A stretch of 64,000 nt of DNA, from contig JAQFVV010012985.1 of assembly GCA_028023455.1 (NCBI GenBank), forward strand, positions 1-64,000. The letters are read 5' to 3'. A model generated the notes under the pieces. The model saw only the letters and a program-made list of their open reading frames with translations, was not told where the DNA came from and made no database searches. The DNA is from Epiperipatus broadwayi (taxonomy: Eukaryota; Onychophora; Udeonychophora; Euonychophora; Peripatidae). Position numbers and translations under genes: made by a program. Below are positions 47,500-61,019 of the stretch, one piece after another (positions within the stretch are counted from its first letter, which is position 1; every line of letters begins with the position of its first letter).

Positions 47500-48960
47500 A
47501 ATGTTCAATTGAAAATATTTTGTACATGGAGTTTTCTTCTAATAATTATTTAATTAGAAAACTCTTAATATGCAGTAACCAATCAATGTTAATTAGCCAA
47601 GACTGAGAAAGAAAGTAAAACTCTAAGGCCATGGAGTTGATTAAAATTATGTTGTGGAAAAGAATATCAGAAAAAAATAGAGTGGAGAATGGAAAGAGAA
47701 GGGAATGTGGCTAACAGGTTTCTCTGGGCATAGTGGCTGAGAGTTTCTTGATTCCAAAAAAGAAGCCACAGTGCATCACATCACATTGCACCACTAATAT
47801 AGTGCATTGCTAAATGTTTAGAATAATTATGTAGAAATCTTATAATGTGAATTAAGTGCAATCAAAAGGAATTCTCTTTTAATTGCCACCTTTGATGTAA
47901 TATAGAGAAATCATTATATTTTATATATTTAGGTATGGGAAACCAAAATATCACAAATTTTTTGATTTTTTTAACTTTTGTAATATATCCCTTTACTGAT
48001 ACATCAAATATTATAATATTCAACAGATGTCCAGATGGAAATATTTATTACAGTACATTTTCTGTTTATAATTGTTTAATCAGAAGGTTCTCACTAGGGC
48101 AGTAGCCAATCAAAATTAACAATATTATATGAAGAGCATCGATCAATCAAAAGATAATTCCTTTTGACCATAATAGCAATGACAGTTTTATTTTCTTTGT
48201 CAACATTGGACAATTAATTTGGATTGGTTACTTTTCTAGCAAGATTTTTCTAATTAAATAAATAAAACAGAATATTCATCTGAACATCCATTAAATATTA
48301 TATTATAATATATGACCTACAAGTGGAGGTTTTCATTATTAAAGAAAATTAAAAACTTTTTGATAACTTGATTTCTATACTAATATATGTATGCTATACA
48401 GCTTTGTCTCTATATTAGACTAAGAGTAGTAGTCAGAAGATAATTTTTTTTACTGTACGTTTTTGACAGTTTTACTTTTCTTCTCAGCCTCGAGCAGTTA
48501 ACCTTGATTAGTTATTGTCTTAGCAAGAGCTTTTTAATTCAATAATTATTCAGGGAAAACTTCATTTACTAAATATTTCCATATGCACATTTGTTAAATA
48601 TGATATTTGATTTACCATTCAAAAAGTTATTACAAAAATAAGAAAATTGAAAAATTTGTGATTCATTGGTTTTTTATTTGTACATATGTAACCTGGTAGT
48701 GCTTCATTTATACTTGACCAAGACTGGAAATCAAAAGAGAATTATTTTTGATTGAAAGAAAATTTCTTTTTATTGCCCTAGTGCTAATGGTTTTATTTTC
48801 TCAGCTTTATGTTGTTTACTTTGATTGGATACTGTCCTAGCAATAGTTTTTTAATTAAATAATTATATGCAGAAAACTCCACATAATAAATATTATCATA
48901 TATATATACATACATATTCAAATACATTATTTGCAAAAATATACATATTATAAACATTAT
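47500..48960. repeat. Cluster of diverged tandem and inverted repeats
   Basis: Three plus-oriented units near 48160-48310, 48430-48590 and 48750-48900 share ACAGTTTTA-TTTTCTT-CTCAG, GATTGGTTACT-T-CTAGCAA and TTTTTTAATTAAATAATTAT. Inverted forms (ATTTAATTAGAAAACTC, AGTAACCAATCAA-GTTAA) lie at 47530-47620 and 48070-48130. No gene is seen. Confidence 0.65.
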
Positions 48961-49750
48961 TATATCGCTATTTATTTACAAAATGTACTTGATGCAAAAT
49001 GGCGGAGATTGCATACTAAAAGAGCACAATATACTTAATATTGTATGATAAATATTATTTTCATTTTATCATTAAAAGTATTTACATCAAAATTATTTAT
49101 TTTAATATAATGATTACAATAATACATACTTGAAAGAATCTGTGTATATATTTCAAAAGACTTATATATCAATTTTCCACATTTTTAAAAATATAAATTT
49201 TGTGAAAAAATTTGTAAAAAAAACAAACAAACAAACTATAAGTCATATTGCAATTTTAAAAATATAGTTGAAAAGAAGAATAAATTAATTACAATGTGCA
49301 TAAATAGTGTGTGCAATTTTATTTCTATGCTTTCTCATGATAACTCACATTGTCTTTTGACCTCTGATTGCAGATGAATTGTGTCAGGCTAAGCAAACAT
49401 TACCAAATAAAAGAGTGACAATCTATCAAAAATCTAAGTTCTGAATATGAAATGCTTAATCAATGATTGCCAATGATATGATGAATTCAAAACATGGCAT
49501 CCACATGTGCAAAGATGTTTTAGAGTCTTTCTGTTTTCATTGCACTATACTCTTTATTAGGAAAAAAATATTTATGCTTTTTAAAATTGATTATAAATAT
49601 TTATAATAATAATTATAAAACTCAGAAGTACTTTCAGTTTATTCTTTTCCAACTGTTTAACCTTTTTAATTTGCCAGAAGTAAATAACATCATGTGATGT
49701 CTTAAAATATTTGAATTTTAATATTTTCACTTTAGCTATTAACTAAACTA
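48961..49750. other. Non-coding stretch
   Basis: AT-rich, with (CAAA)n-type text at 49220. Nothing recognised. Confidence 0.45.
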
Positions 49751-50028
49751 ATTCATATACAACAATATATCACAGTCTTCTTACACCTTTAAGCAAATAA
49801 TTTTTATTAATGTAATAGTTTTGATTGTTCCTTGCAGTCTTCTTCAGATTAAAAAGATGAAAATACCAGGTGGATCAATAATGGTTATTGTTTTTATTCA
49901 TTTGATATTATCCAGTTGATTTGAAGAAGACTGCGAGGAATAGTCGAAACTGTTATTAATAAAAATTATTTGCTTAAAGGTGTAAGAAGGCTGTAACTAT
50001 TTAATAAGATATATTGTTGTATATGAAT
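49751..50028. repeat. Long hairpin with hammerhead-like core in both arms
   Basis: ATTCATATACAACAATATAT...CTTCTTACACCTTTAAGCAA...CAGTCTTCTTCA (49751-49848) pairs inverted with TGAAGAAGACTG...TTGCTTAAAGGTGTAAGAAG...ATATATTGTTGTATATGAAT (49919-50028). The right arm reads TTTGAAGAAGACTG then AATAGTCGAAAC, resembling the CUGANGA ... GAAAC core of hammerhead ribozymes. Confidence 0.85.
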
Positions 50029-51757
50029 ACCAAAATTACCGAAGAAGAGAAAGGAAGAAGTATATATATATAGATTTAAACAAATTCTTATTCATCTTGA
50101 TAAAATTGGAATTTTCTTTTTATTATGGTTTCTTAACTCATAAATAATTCTAGTAATATCCAAAACGAAATTGAAAGCAAAATTATGATTTTTATTTTTT
50201 CATGATCAAATCAAATAGTGCATGTTCATATAAAAGATGATGGTCTTTTAACCACTTTATAATACTATATCTTTATCCTCTTATATACAAAGGATTGCAC
50301 ATGTACTTCAATTCACTATACTATTTATTTGTTTCAAATATATTATATATTTAAACTTATTTACCAATTTATTAACATAAGGATGAACACAATATATATA
50401 CTCCATATATACTTTAAACAAACTTAATTTGAACATTTAAAAATTATAGAATATATATCAATTTTTATTATTAATGTCTTGTTTTAATTAATGTTATATT
50501 TTTTAAAAATTTGCTTTAAAATATAGCAAATTTTATTACTTTTATGATTAATTTCAATTATAATTCCAATCATATCTTTTGTAAAACTTTAATTATTTTG
50601 TGATTTATCACTTTGATAATAAAACAACTTAATATTATGAAATAAAAAAGATCTATTTTAAAAAAAGATATTAATGATGAACAGTGATTATCCAGTCCAT
50701 ATGTTCAAATATTCATGCTAAGTTTATTAAAAGTACATATGTAGAATTATATAATATTTTAATTTCTATTTCACATAATATTAATAAATTGGTGAATAAT
50801 TTGAAGAAATGTGATACTTATAAAACAAAAAACTAATAATGTGAATCAAATTGTGTGTAAATGTAAAGCTCATATATTGAGAATTTGTGTTGTAGTATTG
50901 AGAAACGTTAAAAAAACATCATCTTTTGTATATGCATTTAAAAAATACAAATAGTGATATAATAACAGTATCTGTCTGTTTTTTCATGATGAAAACAACT
51001 TGTAATTTTACTTTTAATTCTGACCTGAATATTACAAGAATTTTTGTTAATGACAAAAACCAAGAGAAAATTTAAGAATTCATTAATTAATAAACAAAAT
51101 GAAATTTTAAAATTCTTGGATCTTGGCATATCATATGATATTTACTTTTGACACATTTAAATGTTTAACATGTGAAAAAGGTTTCAAAAGTCATTAAGAC
51201 TATTTATTATTTAATACTTAATAGTTTTAGTCATTATAATCACATATGCATAAAACTTTTTTGTTTTATTGGTTTATTTTTGCTTCTAATGAGTTAAGAT
51301 TTTGGATGCATTGTCAATGATTAAGTTTGACATTGATCTACATTGTACCGTACAGAGATTGGCACCCAAGTAATATTGTAAAATCAATAAAACCATATAC
51401 AATAATACTAAATTGAAATAAATAAATTATAAATTGAAATAAATAAATAGATTATAAATTATTGAATGAATAAATCATAAATAATGATTGTTAGTAAAAT
51501 GAATCATAATAATGTAAAATATGAAAGATATTAACTTAGAGTCAAATATTATAAGAAGAAAATAAAATAAAGAATGAAAATAGAATACATATATTTTGGA
51601 AATATTTTGATTAATAAATATAGAATGTAAAAAGGTAAGAAATGAATAATAATAATGTAAAATAAAAAGATATTACAAGATATATATATATATAATGTAA
51701 ATTATATGTTCATATATATTTATATTTATATTCATATATTTGTATTATGTTGTATTT
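50029..51757. other. AT-rich non-coding stretch
   Basis: Short AAATAAATAAATTATAAATT repeats at 51410-51475 and (TA)n at 51680. No gene recognised. Confidence 0.45.
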
Positions 51758-51830
51758 CTGAAGAAGATTGTTGGAGTAATCAAAACTGTAAACTGTAACA
51801 AAGGCTGGTAAATAAAGCATTATGTAACAG
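51758..51830 (+). repeat. Single copy of the 49.9 kb motif
   Basis: CTGAAGAAGATTGTTGGAGT then AATCAAAACTGT matches the inner end of the hairpin at 49919 but with both sides of the small stem changed (GATT/AATC instead of GACT/AGTC). Confidence 0.55.
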
Positions 51831-53259
51831 TAGTAAAGTTCTTGGACAATTTAGTATTACATGGTATACATTTGGCAATGCAATAAGAAAATCAATAAAA
51901 ATATAATACTTCACCAATTTCAAAATTTTTATTGTAATTTTCACCATTATCAAACTAGTGCAAGGTTAATAGTTTTTCAATTTTTAAATTTATAGTCACT
52001 TTAGCAATAATTCTTATTTTATCGATCTACCTATTATTTTATCAATTTGTGAATCTTTTATAGTCTCTTGAAATTCAGTTTACCACTTTAATTGCATATT
52101 TTTTGATACGATGATTATGATATTTATTTTATAGTCAGTATATTATTAATAGTAAGCAGTAGACATTTGCTTTTGAGATCATATGATGTTCAAGCATCTA
52201 AATGACAGACTATGTACAATAATTTCACTCAGATGGTTGAAATGTCTTTTTTTGCATTTTACCTGATTGTGAACTGCGGATTCTAAAGTTTGCCATTAAG
52301 TCAGTTCAATGCATTGATATCATCTAATAAACCTTGATTCTTTCAATAAAAATACCTATTTATTGATCAATATTAGAAGTGTAGCTGTGTTGCTTATGTG
52401 CTGCCTGCTTAAAAAAAATCAAATCTCTTTCGAGAAATTCTCAGCCAGTCGAAGGAAAAAAATCTTTAAGCGTCACACGAGTTTGAACCCAGTTTTTATG
52501 CATTTCAACTATTATTTTAGTATTAAACGTAATATTAATTGTGGTAATTAGAATTATTATATTTTAAGACCATTTAATTTAAATGATAATATAATTGGCG
52601 AACTACCATTTTTCGTTTAATTACAAGTGAATTTAATTTTGTAAAATTGAGTCACTTTATCTGCAGATGTTATCGTCAACTTTACAAATTTTATTTCATT
52701 TGTACTCTCTTTTCATTAAGAACAAAACAGTTAAATGGAAAGTATTGATGAGAGAGACAACTTTAATCCATTTAGTGAAATACTGATGTTCAGAATTTTG
52801 ATTGCAGTGAATTTAGTCGAGTGTTTCTATGCAACAAGATTTTCAGAAAATGTAATTTAACTTTAGAATAAAATAAATATCTTAATTCAAACAAACTGTA
52901 TTATAGGTTGTAACATAACGTATTACTTGAGAATAAATATTATTAGAATGCGATATTTGATTAACGTGTAAAAAAAAAATTTTTTTGATCCTATCTGTAT
53001 AATATTGATTTTTAAATAAAAACTAATAATAATAATAGAAAGAAAAGAACTTCATTTCTTCTTATTCGTAGAAGAATTCGATAATAAGTCTAGAGAATAA
53101 AAACAAAACTTATTTTTTTAATAGTTAAATAGCATTTGGCCATTATTTCTAAAATATAAAAGCGTTTAATTTTACTGGGTATAAATCGTAACACACTTTT
53201 GCTAATTAAAATTATGAAATATTTTTAATACTATTATCGTGCTGATTATTTAACATTTC
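51831..53259. other. Non-coding stretch
   Basis: AT-rich; the 62-codon frame at 52363-52551 has no recognised domain. Confidence 0.45.
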
Positions 53260-53345
53260 TACATATGTGTAGTCATGTGTATCAGTGGTATAATATAGTG
53301 TGGATATTTGAAAGATGTTTGAAAGTCTGTGTTCAAATCCCTTAT
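53260..53345 (+). repeat. tRNA-derived SINE, tRNA-like part
   Basis: CTACATATGTGTAGTCATGT, then GTGGTATAATATAGTGTGGA (A-box region) and TGTTCAAATCCC (B box), as in 31920-32010. Confidence 0.7.
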
Positions 53346-53454
53346 ATTTACAATTAAGTTCCAGATATAATGAAGAATGTCTGTATTTCAAATATTATTA
53401 CGTAAATATAAATTACAATATTAAGAAAATTATGATTAAGAGTATGTATATATT

Positions 53455-53600
53455 TTATTAACTTTATTATTATAATTAGCTAGTGTCAATCCACTGCAGG
53501 AAGGATGTTTCTCCATGTTTTTAATAGAATTTATTTTCAAATCCATAGCATATCTCATACACGATTTTTTTCTACGATTCAGTTGAAGACTTTCCTTGAC
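53455..53600 (-). mobile_element. RTE-like LINE 3' end, minus strand
   Basis: On the minus strand, ACATGGAGAAACATCCTTCC, TGCAGTGGATTGACACTAGC and a TAATAATAAAG tail correspond to the WR-x-L-HPAVD end of the LINE at 33885-34925. Confidence 0.65.
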
Positions 53601-53654
53601 TATATATTGTTATTTCTTTTAGAAACATGTCCAACATACACAGAATCAAGGTGA

Positions 53655-53825
53655 CAGATAGATAGACAGATGGATAAATGGATGGTGGGTGTATAGATAG
53701 ACAGATGTATAAATGAATGGATAGGTGAATGATGGGTATATATATATATCGATAAGTAGACAGGTAGGTTGATTAGATAGATAAGTACATGGGTAGATTG
53801 GTAAGTAGTAAGTAGGTAAATACAA
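53655..53825. repeat. Degenerate GATA/GATG tetranucleotide array
   Basis: GATAGATAGACAGATGGATA and similar 4-base units with interruptions over 170 bases. The minus frame across it (63 codons, Tyr/Pro-rich) is an artefact. Confidence 0.9.
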
Positions 53826-54159
53826 ACAACAAATCAAATTTGTAGATCGTATTCAAAATATATTAATTATGTATAATGGTTTGCAATACATATAACAATT
53901 TAATTAGATTTAAAATCTGGAAGTGGCATGTTAAGCACAGTAATTTCATTTTATTGTCTGAATTGAGATTTTTATTTATTTATTTACATCACCAAACTGA
54001 GAATTACTACTATTATACAAAATTATATATATATATATATATTTATATATCAGTAATTTCAATTTTTGTGGTCAAGTTGCAAATTGCTTTTACAACAGGG
54101 TGAGAGATTGTTGATAGTTATTGATATTGGGTGTGTCTAAGCTTTGACTGATTTTAATG

Positions 54160-54191
<32 letters not shown>

Positions 54192-55592
54192 TGCACATTA
54201 AATACTGTTATAGTAAAACATACTAAACCCAAAAAAATTAAATAAGTAACATGGTCGCAGTGCTTTCAGAAATAGAGAAACCTAATTGACATTTAAAAAG
54301 TAAAAAGTTAGGGATGGTAGAAAATGCAAATGAAAAGATGGTCAAAATTTGCATTTTAACAAAAAACAAAGAAGTCTAATTATAAAGAAGAAATAAAGTT
54401 TTTTTAAAAAACAAATTTACTTTGAAAGAAAATAAAATAGAAAACATTCTGAAAAATCTTGTAATTACCAAAAGAAAATATATGTGGGATAAAGATTAAG
54501 CAGAAGATAGATGTGTAAGAAGGCAAAGATTTTAAAATAAAACTTTTTTGAAATACAATGAAGCTATGATATCTATATTTTGTTCCAAGTCCCCTTGTAT
54601 ACATCATACATTGAGTATAATAACTCATATTTTAGTGATAAGCTTTGATTATGATAAAATACATATATTGTTCATTGAACTGCAAGTGCACAATATTTTT
54701 GATCATAGACTTATATATAATACAGACACTTTGTATATATGAATTAAGATAATAATATAAAGAAACTTTTAGAAATATAAAAATATAATTATTAATAATA
54801 AGTGGAAGGTACACATTTACATATATATTTACTATGTAGTCACTCATTCACATTCGCTAAAAAAACAAGTATTTATTTTCTAAAATAAAATGAATAAATA
54901 GACTTTTCTGTTATGGAAATATAATAGCAGCCTTGTTATTAATGAACTATGCTCTCACTAGTTGTTTTGATGTTTTTAAATCTGTATTGATTTTACAAAT
55001 TTAAATTTCATAAAACTACACTTAGAAAACATTTTGCTATGCAAAATATTATATATCAAATGTGGAAAGGATAATAAAACAAAATAAATTATATACTTTT
55101 TTAATGTAAACTGAAAAAGTGTTAGTAATAAATATAATCACATACAGTGTTTTAAGATATAAAAAAAATATGGCTACCACTATATTGTAATATTTATTAA
55201 ATGTATAGATTTTAAGTGTGCTTTTGTTTGTTTACATGTTTTAATAGCATATAGTTGAATTAGTATATACTAATACAGTATATATCATGACTTTATTGCA
55301 TTTCAAACATATAAAAAACAATAAAAAATAATGCAAATCTCAAAAAAAACATTTTGACATGATGATGAACAACTATAATAATAAAAATAAAAAATAAAAA
55401 TAGAAAAAACTTTGCACCAGTTAAATGGTAGACAAATTGCATTATGAAATGTTTTTAAGCTCAGAAATAAATCATAATTATAATAATAAGCAATAAGATT
55501 TTTATTGCTACAAAAAAAAATTAAAAAAGAATATATAATTATGTTAAAATTTAAAAATCTACTCTCTAAGAAGAAGAAAGATTCAACCTCAA

Positions 55593-55594
<2 letters not shown>
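53826..55594. other. Non-coding stretch with (TA)n tracts
   Basis: (TA)n at 54025-54045 and (TA)n(TG)n at 54160-54192. All frames here are AT-driven. Confidence 0.5.

Positions 55595-55683
<89 letters not shown>
55595..55683. repeat. (TA)44 microsatellite
   Basis: 89 bases of uninterrupted TA; the Ile-Tyr repeat frame over it is spurious. Confidence 0.99.
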
Positions 55684-55684
<1 letters not shown>

Positions 55685-56194
55685 CAAAGAAAAGAAATAA
55701 AAGCAAACAGTAATTATAACTACAAAAATGAATTAACACACTACAATCATAATAAAGAAATTGCAAATATTGCAAATATAAAATTAAATAGAAAGTAATA
55801 GTGAGAATATTAATTAACAAAAATAGAATGTAATATCTGAATCCAAAGTATTAAAAAAATGTTTAAAGTATATCCAATTCATGAGAAAAAACTAAAACCT
55901 AAAATAGTAATAAAAGATAAAAATTAATGGTAAATCAGTCTTTAAATAGTTGGATGTAAGGCAAAGACATTTCACCATATTCTCTTAGAGAAATACTGAA
56001 GGAGAAAACATTATTTTTCAAGCTTATTATAGTGTTTTGCAATCTTTGTTTTACACTGTATCTAAAAGTCATGAGATATTCATTAGTCCTGTCAGCTCTT
56101 TTCTTGATATTTAGGTTTAAGTTCAGAGTAAAAAATAGTTGTCTTTTATCTTGAGAGATTGCCTTGTCAATGGATTGAAGAGTCATGATTCACA
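55684..56194. other. Stretch with an unassigned 83-codon minus frame
   Basis: Minus frame 56186-55935 reads KKRADRTNEYLMTFRYSVKQ and SFSISLREYGEMSLPY, more balanced in composition than neighbours. No family is recognised and no splice or promoter context supports a gene; it could be a transposon remnant next to the LINE fragment. Confidence 0.25.
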
Positions 56195-56745
56195 AAACCT
56201 TGCACAAATTATTGATACTGATGGAAACTCGTTAGATGAAATTCTTCATAGAATTAAATTTGGAGAGAACTTTTTAGTAAAAATAACTTAATATTAAATG
56301 TAAATATGACTGTGTTTAAAAGGGAAATATTTTAGTAGATATATTTTACCAGTTCTTACTTATTGGATAATCCAAAGATTTCAAAATATTTAGCAAAGTA
56401 TAAAAAGAAGTACATCAAAAATATCAAAACAAAAATTGAAAATGAAATACGTGGGTGAGAGAACATGTATCATTGATATTTATTGAAAAAAATTTAAGAC
56501 TGAAATAAAGACAGACTGGATATATTGCTAGAGAAAATGATACTAGCCATACTGCTATAGAAGATGATATTTGGTGGACATATTGTTAAAGATCAAAAAA
56601 AAGATATGTGAGATGGATGGGTGAAATAATGAATGTTGTTGCAAGTTGTGAAGGAGAGAGTCTAGGAATCAGAGAAATTGGATTAAGCTTGAAGAGACTT
56701 TAATCTAATCATGGAATAGTAATTGTGCAAATGGTGATAGTGGCA
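56195..56745 (+). pseudogene. RTE-like LINE 3' fragment
   Basis: In broken frames: IIDTDGNSLDEILHRIKFGE, YFTSSYLL, then GGHIVKDQKK and RWMGEIM, matching the region after the catalytic core of the LINE at 33885-34925 (LG-x-I-D...RI, vLPtLtYg, GHi.R, RWmd.I). It ends near ATGGTGATAGTGG at 56738. Confidence 0.6.
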
Positions 56746-58754
56746 TTACAAATAAGTTTGTTGTGACTATACAAATCAATCTGTACATCACAAGTGTGTT
56801 CACATTTAAAATTCACCTATTATTTATTTGGATTTTTTTTATTGTAATTATGTCTTTAATTTCTTCTGAAGGAAACTTTTTTTTGAAAGATTTCATCACC
56901 TTGTCTATTTAGCTCTCTATGTCTATTTTATTTTTGACAATGTTTTCTCAATAAAACAGTCAAAATTGCATTTCTCTAAAGTGTCTTTGAGTAAACTTTA
57001 TAAAATTAAAGAGATCTTCCCTAAAGGTGTGCTCAAATTAACCATTAATTATTTTTTAAGAAATGTATTATATTCATTAATTTCATATATCCAGTCTAAC
57101 AAATATGGTATTTGTAATTGTAAACCCTACATGCAATAGGTTAAAAGTGTATTTTCATTATATGATGGGATTTTGACCATCTTAAAGACATTCTTAAATG
57201 AAATTTTTCTAATGATTTTATATTCTATCAATAGACATCTATGATTTAATGGGTTCAATAAATAAGGTGAAATAACAGCTGTAAATACAACTAATTTAAT
57301 TGTAATAGTTATAATTTTGTGATGAAGTACTTTACCTTTTTAATTTTTTTAAAAATATCAGCATATTTAAATCTTTTCTGCACATTCTTTTATTTATCTT
57401 TCTGCTTAAAATATTGCCAGCATTTTTAAATTAGCTTAATTCTCAAATTAATAATCATTCAAAATAAGTATTACTAAAATATTTCTTATCCATCATTGGT
57501 TGCTATAGAATTTGAGGTTTTTAAACATTAATTATTAAGAAAAAGTTAAATGTTGCATTCAAAATATTAAGTACATTCAGAATATCAGCTTTATAATAGT
57601 ACTAAATTCTATATAATATTATGTCTATATAACTATAATAAAAATAATTACGAAAGAAGAAGAATAAAACATTCTTGCTGTTATATTTTTTATGAGTTCA
57701 TAAGAAGCTCCAGCATCATAAATGAGAGAACCACACTACAATTCATACAGTTTGAGTCCAGAACTGACCATTTTTTTTGCATCAAATCATTCAGAGTAAT
57801 TGTAATGATGAGAGTAGTTATAATAAAAAATCTTGTTATTATTTATTAGAGCAGTACTTGAAAAATTGGAAAAAGCTATTTATAAATTAGTTTTTATTAA
57901 AAAGATAGAGAAAAAATACAGGATGGAAATGATGTCAAACATTTTCAAAATTAGCTGATAAATTAAATGCTAATTTAATATGATTCTGGTGGATATCACC
58001 AAAAGTGCACTTAACCATGTCTAAGTTACCGAAAAAAAGCCATTTCATGCTACACATGTGAAAACTGTTTTCAAATCAAATTATACACACACAAATATAT
58101 ATATATATATGTTGAATACATATCAGGAAGAAAAGTTAATCTTTGCACTGTTAAACTTATAAGTAGCATATTTATTGGTGAATAATAATCAGTCATCTTC
58201 GTGGGTGGGGGATAATAGAATAACTGGAAATATTGCTGACAAAATGAAGCAGCAAGGATGATTCAACCAAAGACATTTCTTTTTAAAATATTTTTGTTTA
58301 CTCCATTCTAACATAATTAAAATAGATTATTTCTTGATCTTAGATAAATAAATTTTCTTATTCCCAGGATAGAAAAAATATAAAATTAAACGCAATAAAA
58401 AGTTTTCAATTATCGCTTTTAATGTAGGTATTATCAATGACTTTAAGTAGAGGAGATGAAATGTTTTTTTCAATATTTTTATTGAATAAATGTAATGTGC
58501 TAAATTGCTGCAAAAATGTAAAAATGGTTTAATTTGATTTAAAGGCACTATGGGTCGAATTATAAAATTCATAGTGCGATGTGCTGTGCAGTCAAAAAAT
58601 TAGAAAATACAGAAAGCTTATAGAAATATGCTAAATAAGTTTAGTATTTTTAAAAAGCTTAGAAATTCAACATGTTCAGAAAATTATTTCTTCTTAAGTT
58701 TGTGTGAAAAATCCCATATTTTCTGCATGATATAATTAATGAATAAAAAATGAA
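56746..58754. other. Non-coding stretch
   Basis: AT-rich; (TA)n at 58095. The 81-codon minus frame at 58327-58572 has no recognised domain. Confidence 0.45.
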
Positions 58755-58906
58755 AACTGCTGTTGAATTGCCACCATGAATACTACCATCATAGTAAATA
58801 TGAACAGACAAACGAAATAAATGTTATACAAATATTTTTTGATTAACTAATAATTGATGTTTATATGGCCAACAAGATACTATAAAAAGTAATATTAAAA
58901 TAAGAC

Positions 58907-58943
<37 letters not shown>

Positions 58944-59280
58944 CAGTCATGGAAGCTTACAAAATCATAATAATGACAACGTGGCCTGTAAAGATATTGT
59001 GGTCCACTTTGGAACCTTCAGGAGTGGAATTCACTGAGTATGCCATTATCCTCTTCTACACTTATTTTTCAGCTTTGCAGTTGTCTTTAGTTCATAATAC
59101 AAAGCATCTCCAACAATACTTTAGTTGTATATGTTCCATCCATGTGCATATGCTTTTATCATTTCAGATCATTCCCAGTAACAACATGATAAATCTTATC
59201 ATTATCTCAGTATGCCATGGAAATTTCTAGATTCAGATCATTAATCAAATTACTTATGCTATTTCTGTTTCTAGAAAAGA
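58755..59280 (-). repeat. 3' LTR of the second gypsy element
   Basis: Direct match to 63450-63965: GAACAGACAAACGAAATAAA, GATTAACTAATA, GTAATATTAAAATAA, ATGGAAGCTTACAAAAT, TGGCCTGTAAA, GGAATTCACTG, TCATTCCCAG and ATCAAATTACTTAT recur in order. A (TA)n(TG)n at 58905-58942 is private to this copy. The 101-codon frame at 58925 is not preserved in the other LTR. Confidence 0.75.
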
Positions 59281-59539
59281 AACAGTTTTCTTAATTATAG
59301 ATAGCTAAATTGATCTATAAATTTATCTAATTCTTTAACCATTAATTAATACAAATATTTTCTACTAATGAAATTAATACAAATATTGACTACTAACAAA
59401 CATATTTGTCTTATCTAAAAAAAATTTAATTTAATAAAATATATATGACTTTTCTTGCATTATTTAACTCTCATAAATATTATACATTATTTCTAAATTT
59501 AGCACAACCTCTTCCATTTCAGAAATTATGGGTTCTAAA

Positions 59540-60620
59540 GCGTTAACACAGTCTTTTAAATAATTGTTTCTTTTCTGTTTTTTTTTTTTTTGCAATCTAC
59601 AAAATGTGAATCATTTCCCGTCATATTATTTGAATCATCAGGTCTGTGTTTCACTTATTTTCATCATTTTAGGTTTTTCAATGTAGTTTGTAATGTCTGG
59701 TATGTCAGTCCCTTCAATTTGGCCCTAAATCATCTGATATTGTTTAGGTTTTTTATGTAATTTTTCCTGTTTCAATTTCAATGATTATGAATTGTCTGGA
59801 TACATATTCTTTAATTACACTTTTCACCTAGAATTTTATGTTGACATGTCTAATCTAAATATTTTCTTCCTTGGCATAGCAATTTTCCACAATGTTGTTT
59901 GTATCCAACTCAAAATTTTCACTTGGGTGAAATAGCATCATTGTTGTATGAATTTTTCACCCAAGCTTCATTTCAGTTGAGGATTTATCCAGTACTAGTT
60001 GGAAATGTATTGTGTTGATATAAAAGAGCTGTATACAGAATTTCTTTAATATTTTAAGACTCTTCCTTTTTGCAATCCCTTTTTTTCTAGAATATGTATT
60101 TTAGAGTTCACAATGGCTTTTCTTCAATGCCATTTGATTCTATATAGTATAAGGACATGGAAATATGTCTATCCACCATTCTTTCGGAAATTTTTTGAAT
60201 CGATTGAATGCAAAACTAATGCCATTACCAGACACTAGTAAAATGGGAAAACTATGTAATATATATATATAAAGTTTTCAATGGTTTCTAGAACACCAAA
60301 TTTATTTTGAGTATGCATCAATCACCATCAAGAAAATCTACCCTGCCAATGTGATCAATATGAACTCAGCTCCAATATATTTTGATCAGATCCAAGTTAT
60401 ATATTATTTCTATGGTATATCTGTGTGGTCATTAGGCATTCATCACAAGTTTTCATGAAATCTTCTATTTCATTATTGATACCAAATCCTATACATAACT
60501 ATGGCCAAGTCATTTAATCTATACAATGACAGAATATTAGTGAATCAGTTGTAAAACCTGGCAATGACAATTTCTTGATATTAACACCCTATCATCCCTT
60601 AACATGCATCTTTTGTGTAT
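59540..60620 (-). pseudogene. Integrase remnant (gypsy element 2)
   Basis: The minus strand in broken frames gives a zinc-binding end (ARSYV..., IEDFMKTCDECL, about 60430-60520), FLMVIDAYSK with the first catalytic aspartate (60307-60337), and LLVSGNGISFAFNRFKKF (60200-60240). In the last, the usual VSDNG has become VSGNG, so the second catalytic aspartate is lost. A region with SNGIEEK follows. A C-terminal RHV block lies near 59840. The shape matches integrases of invertebrate gypsy elements with retrovirus-like pol. Confidence 0.7.
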
Positions 60621-61019
60621 GGAAAGTTTTTCCATACCATTCGATATAGATTTATGAAGTAATTCTGAGTGACTGCTAAACCATCCTGTGTTAATTTGAT
60701 TGATTAGCAGTTTATATCCTTTATTAGCTATTGTCTAACCTGATATTTTTTGCTTTCTATTACTTCAATATTCCAGTTATCTATATAGTTAATGGTTGCT
60801 TGATTTTCTTCTGATAAGGCTTGAAAATGCATTTGTGTGTATTATTACATTTCCTTTTTTAAAATTTATATCAAAATCATTCCCTACTGACATATTTATA
60901 ATCCATGACTTTTTTAATTTCACATGTTTAAATATTTCTTTTGTGAAAGATAGATTAACTGCCTTGTTCTATTTCTTTCTTAAGCCTATATACTCTTTCT
61001 AAATATCCCACTCTCCCAC

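Noticed and set aside
47500-48960. CRISPR-like array
   Set aside because: Units are diverged, in both orientations, without regular spacers, in eukaryotic DNA.
53646-53837. 63-codon Tyr/Pro-rich minus frame
   Set aside because: Translation of a degenerate GATA array.
55566-55820. 84-codon minus frame with Ile-Tyr repeats
   Set aside because: Translation of a (TA)n microsatellite.
58925-59230. 101-codon plus frame
   Set aside because: Lies in an LTR; the matching LTR at 63.6 kb does not keep it open.
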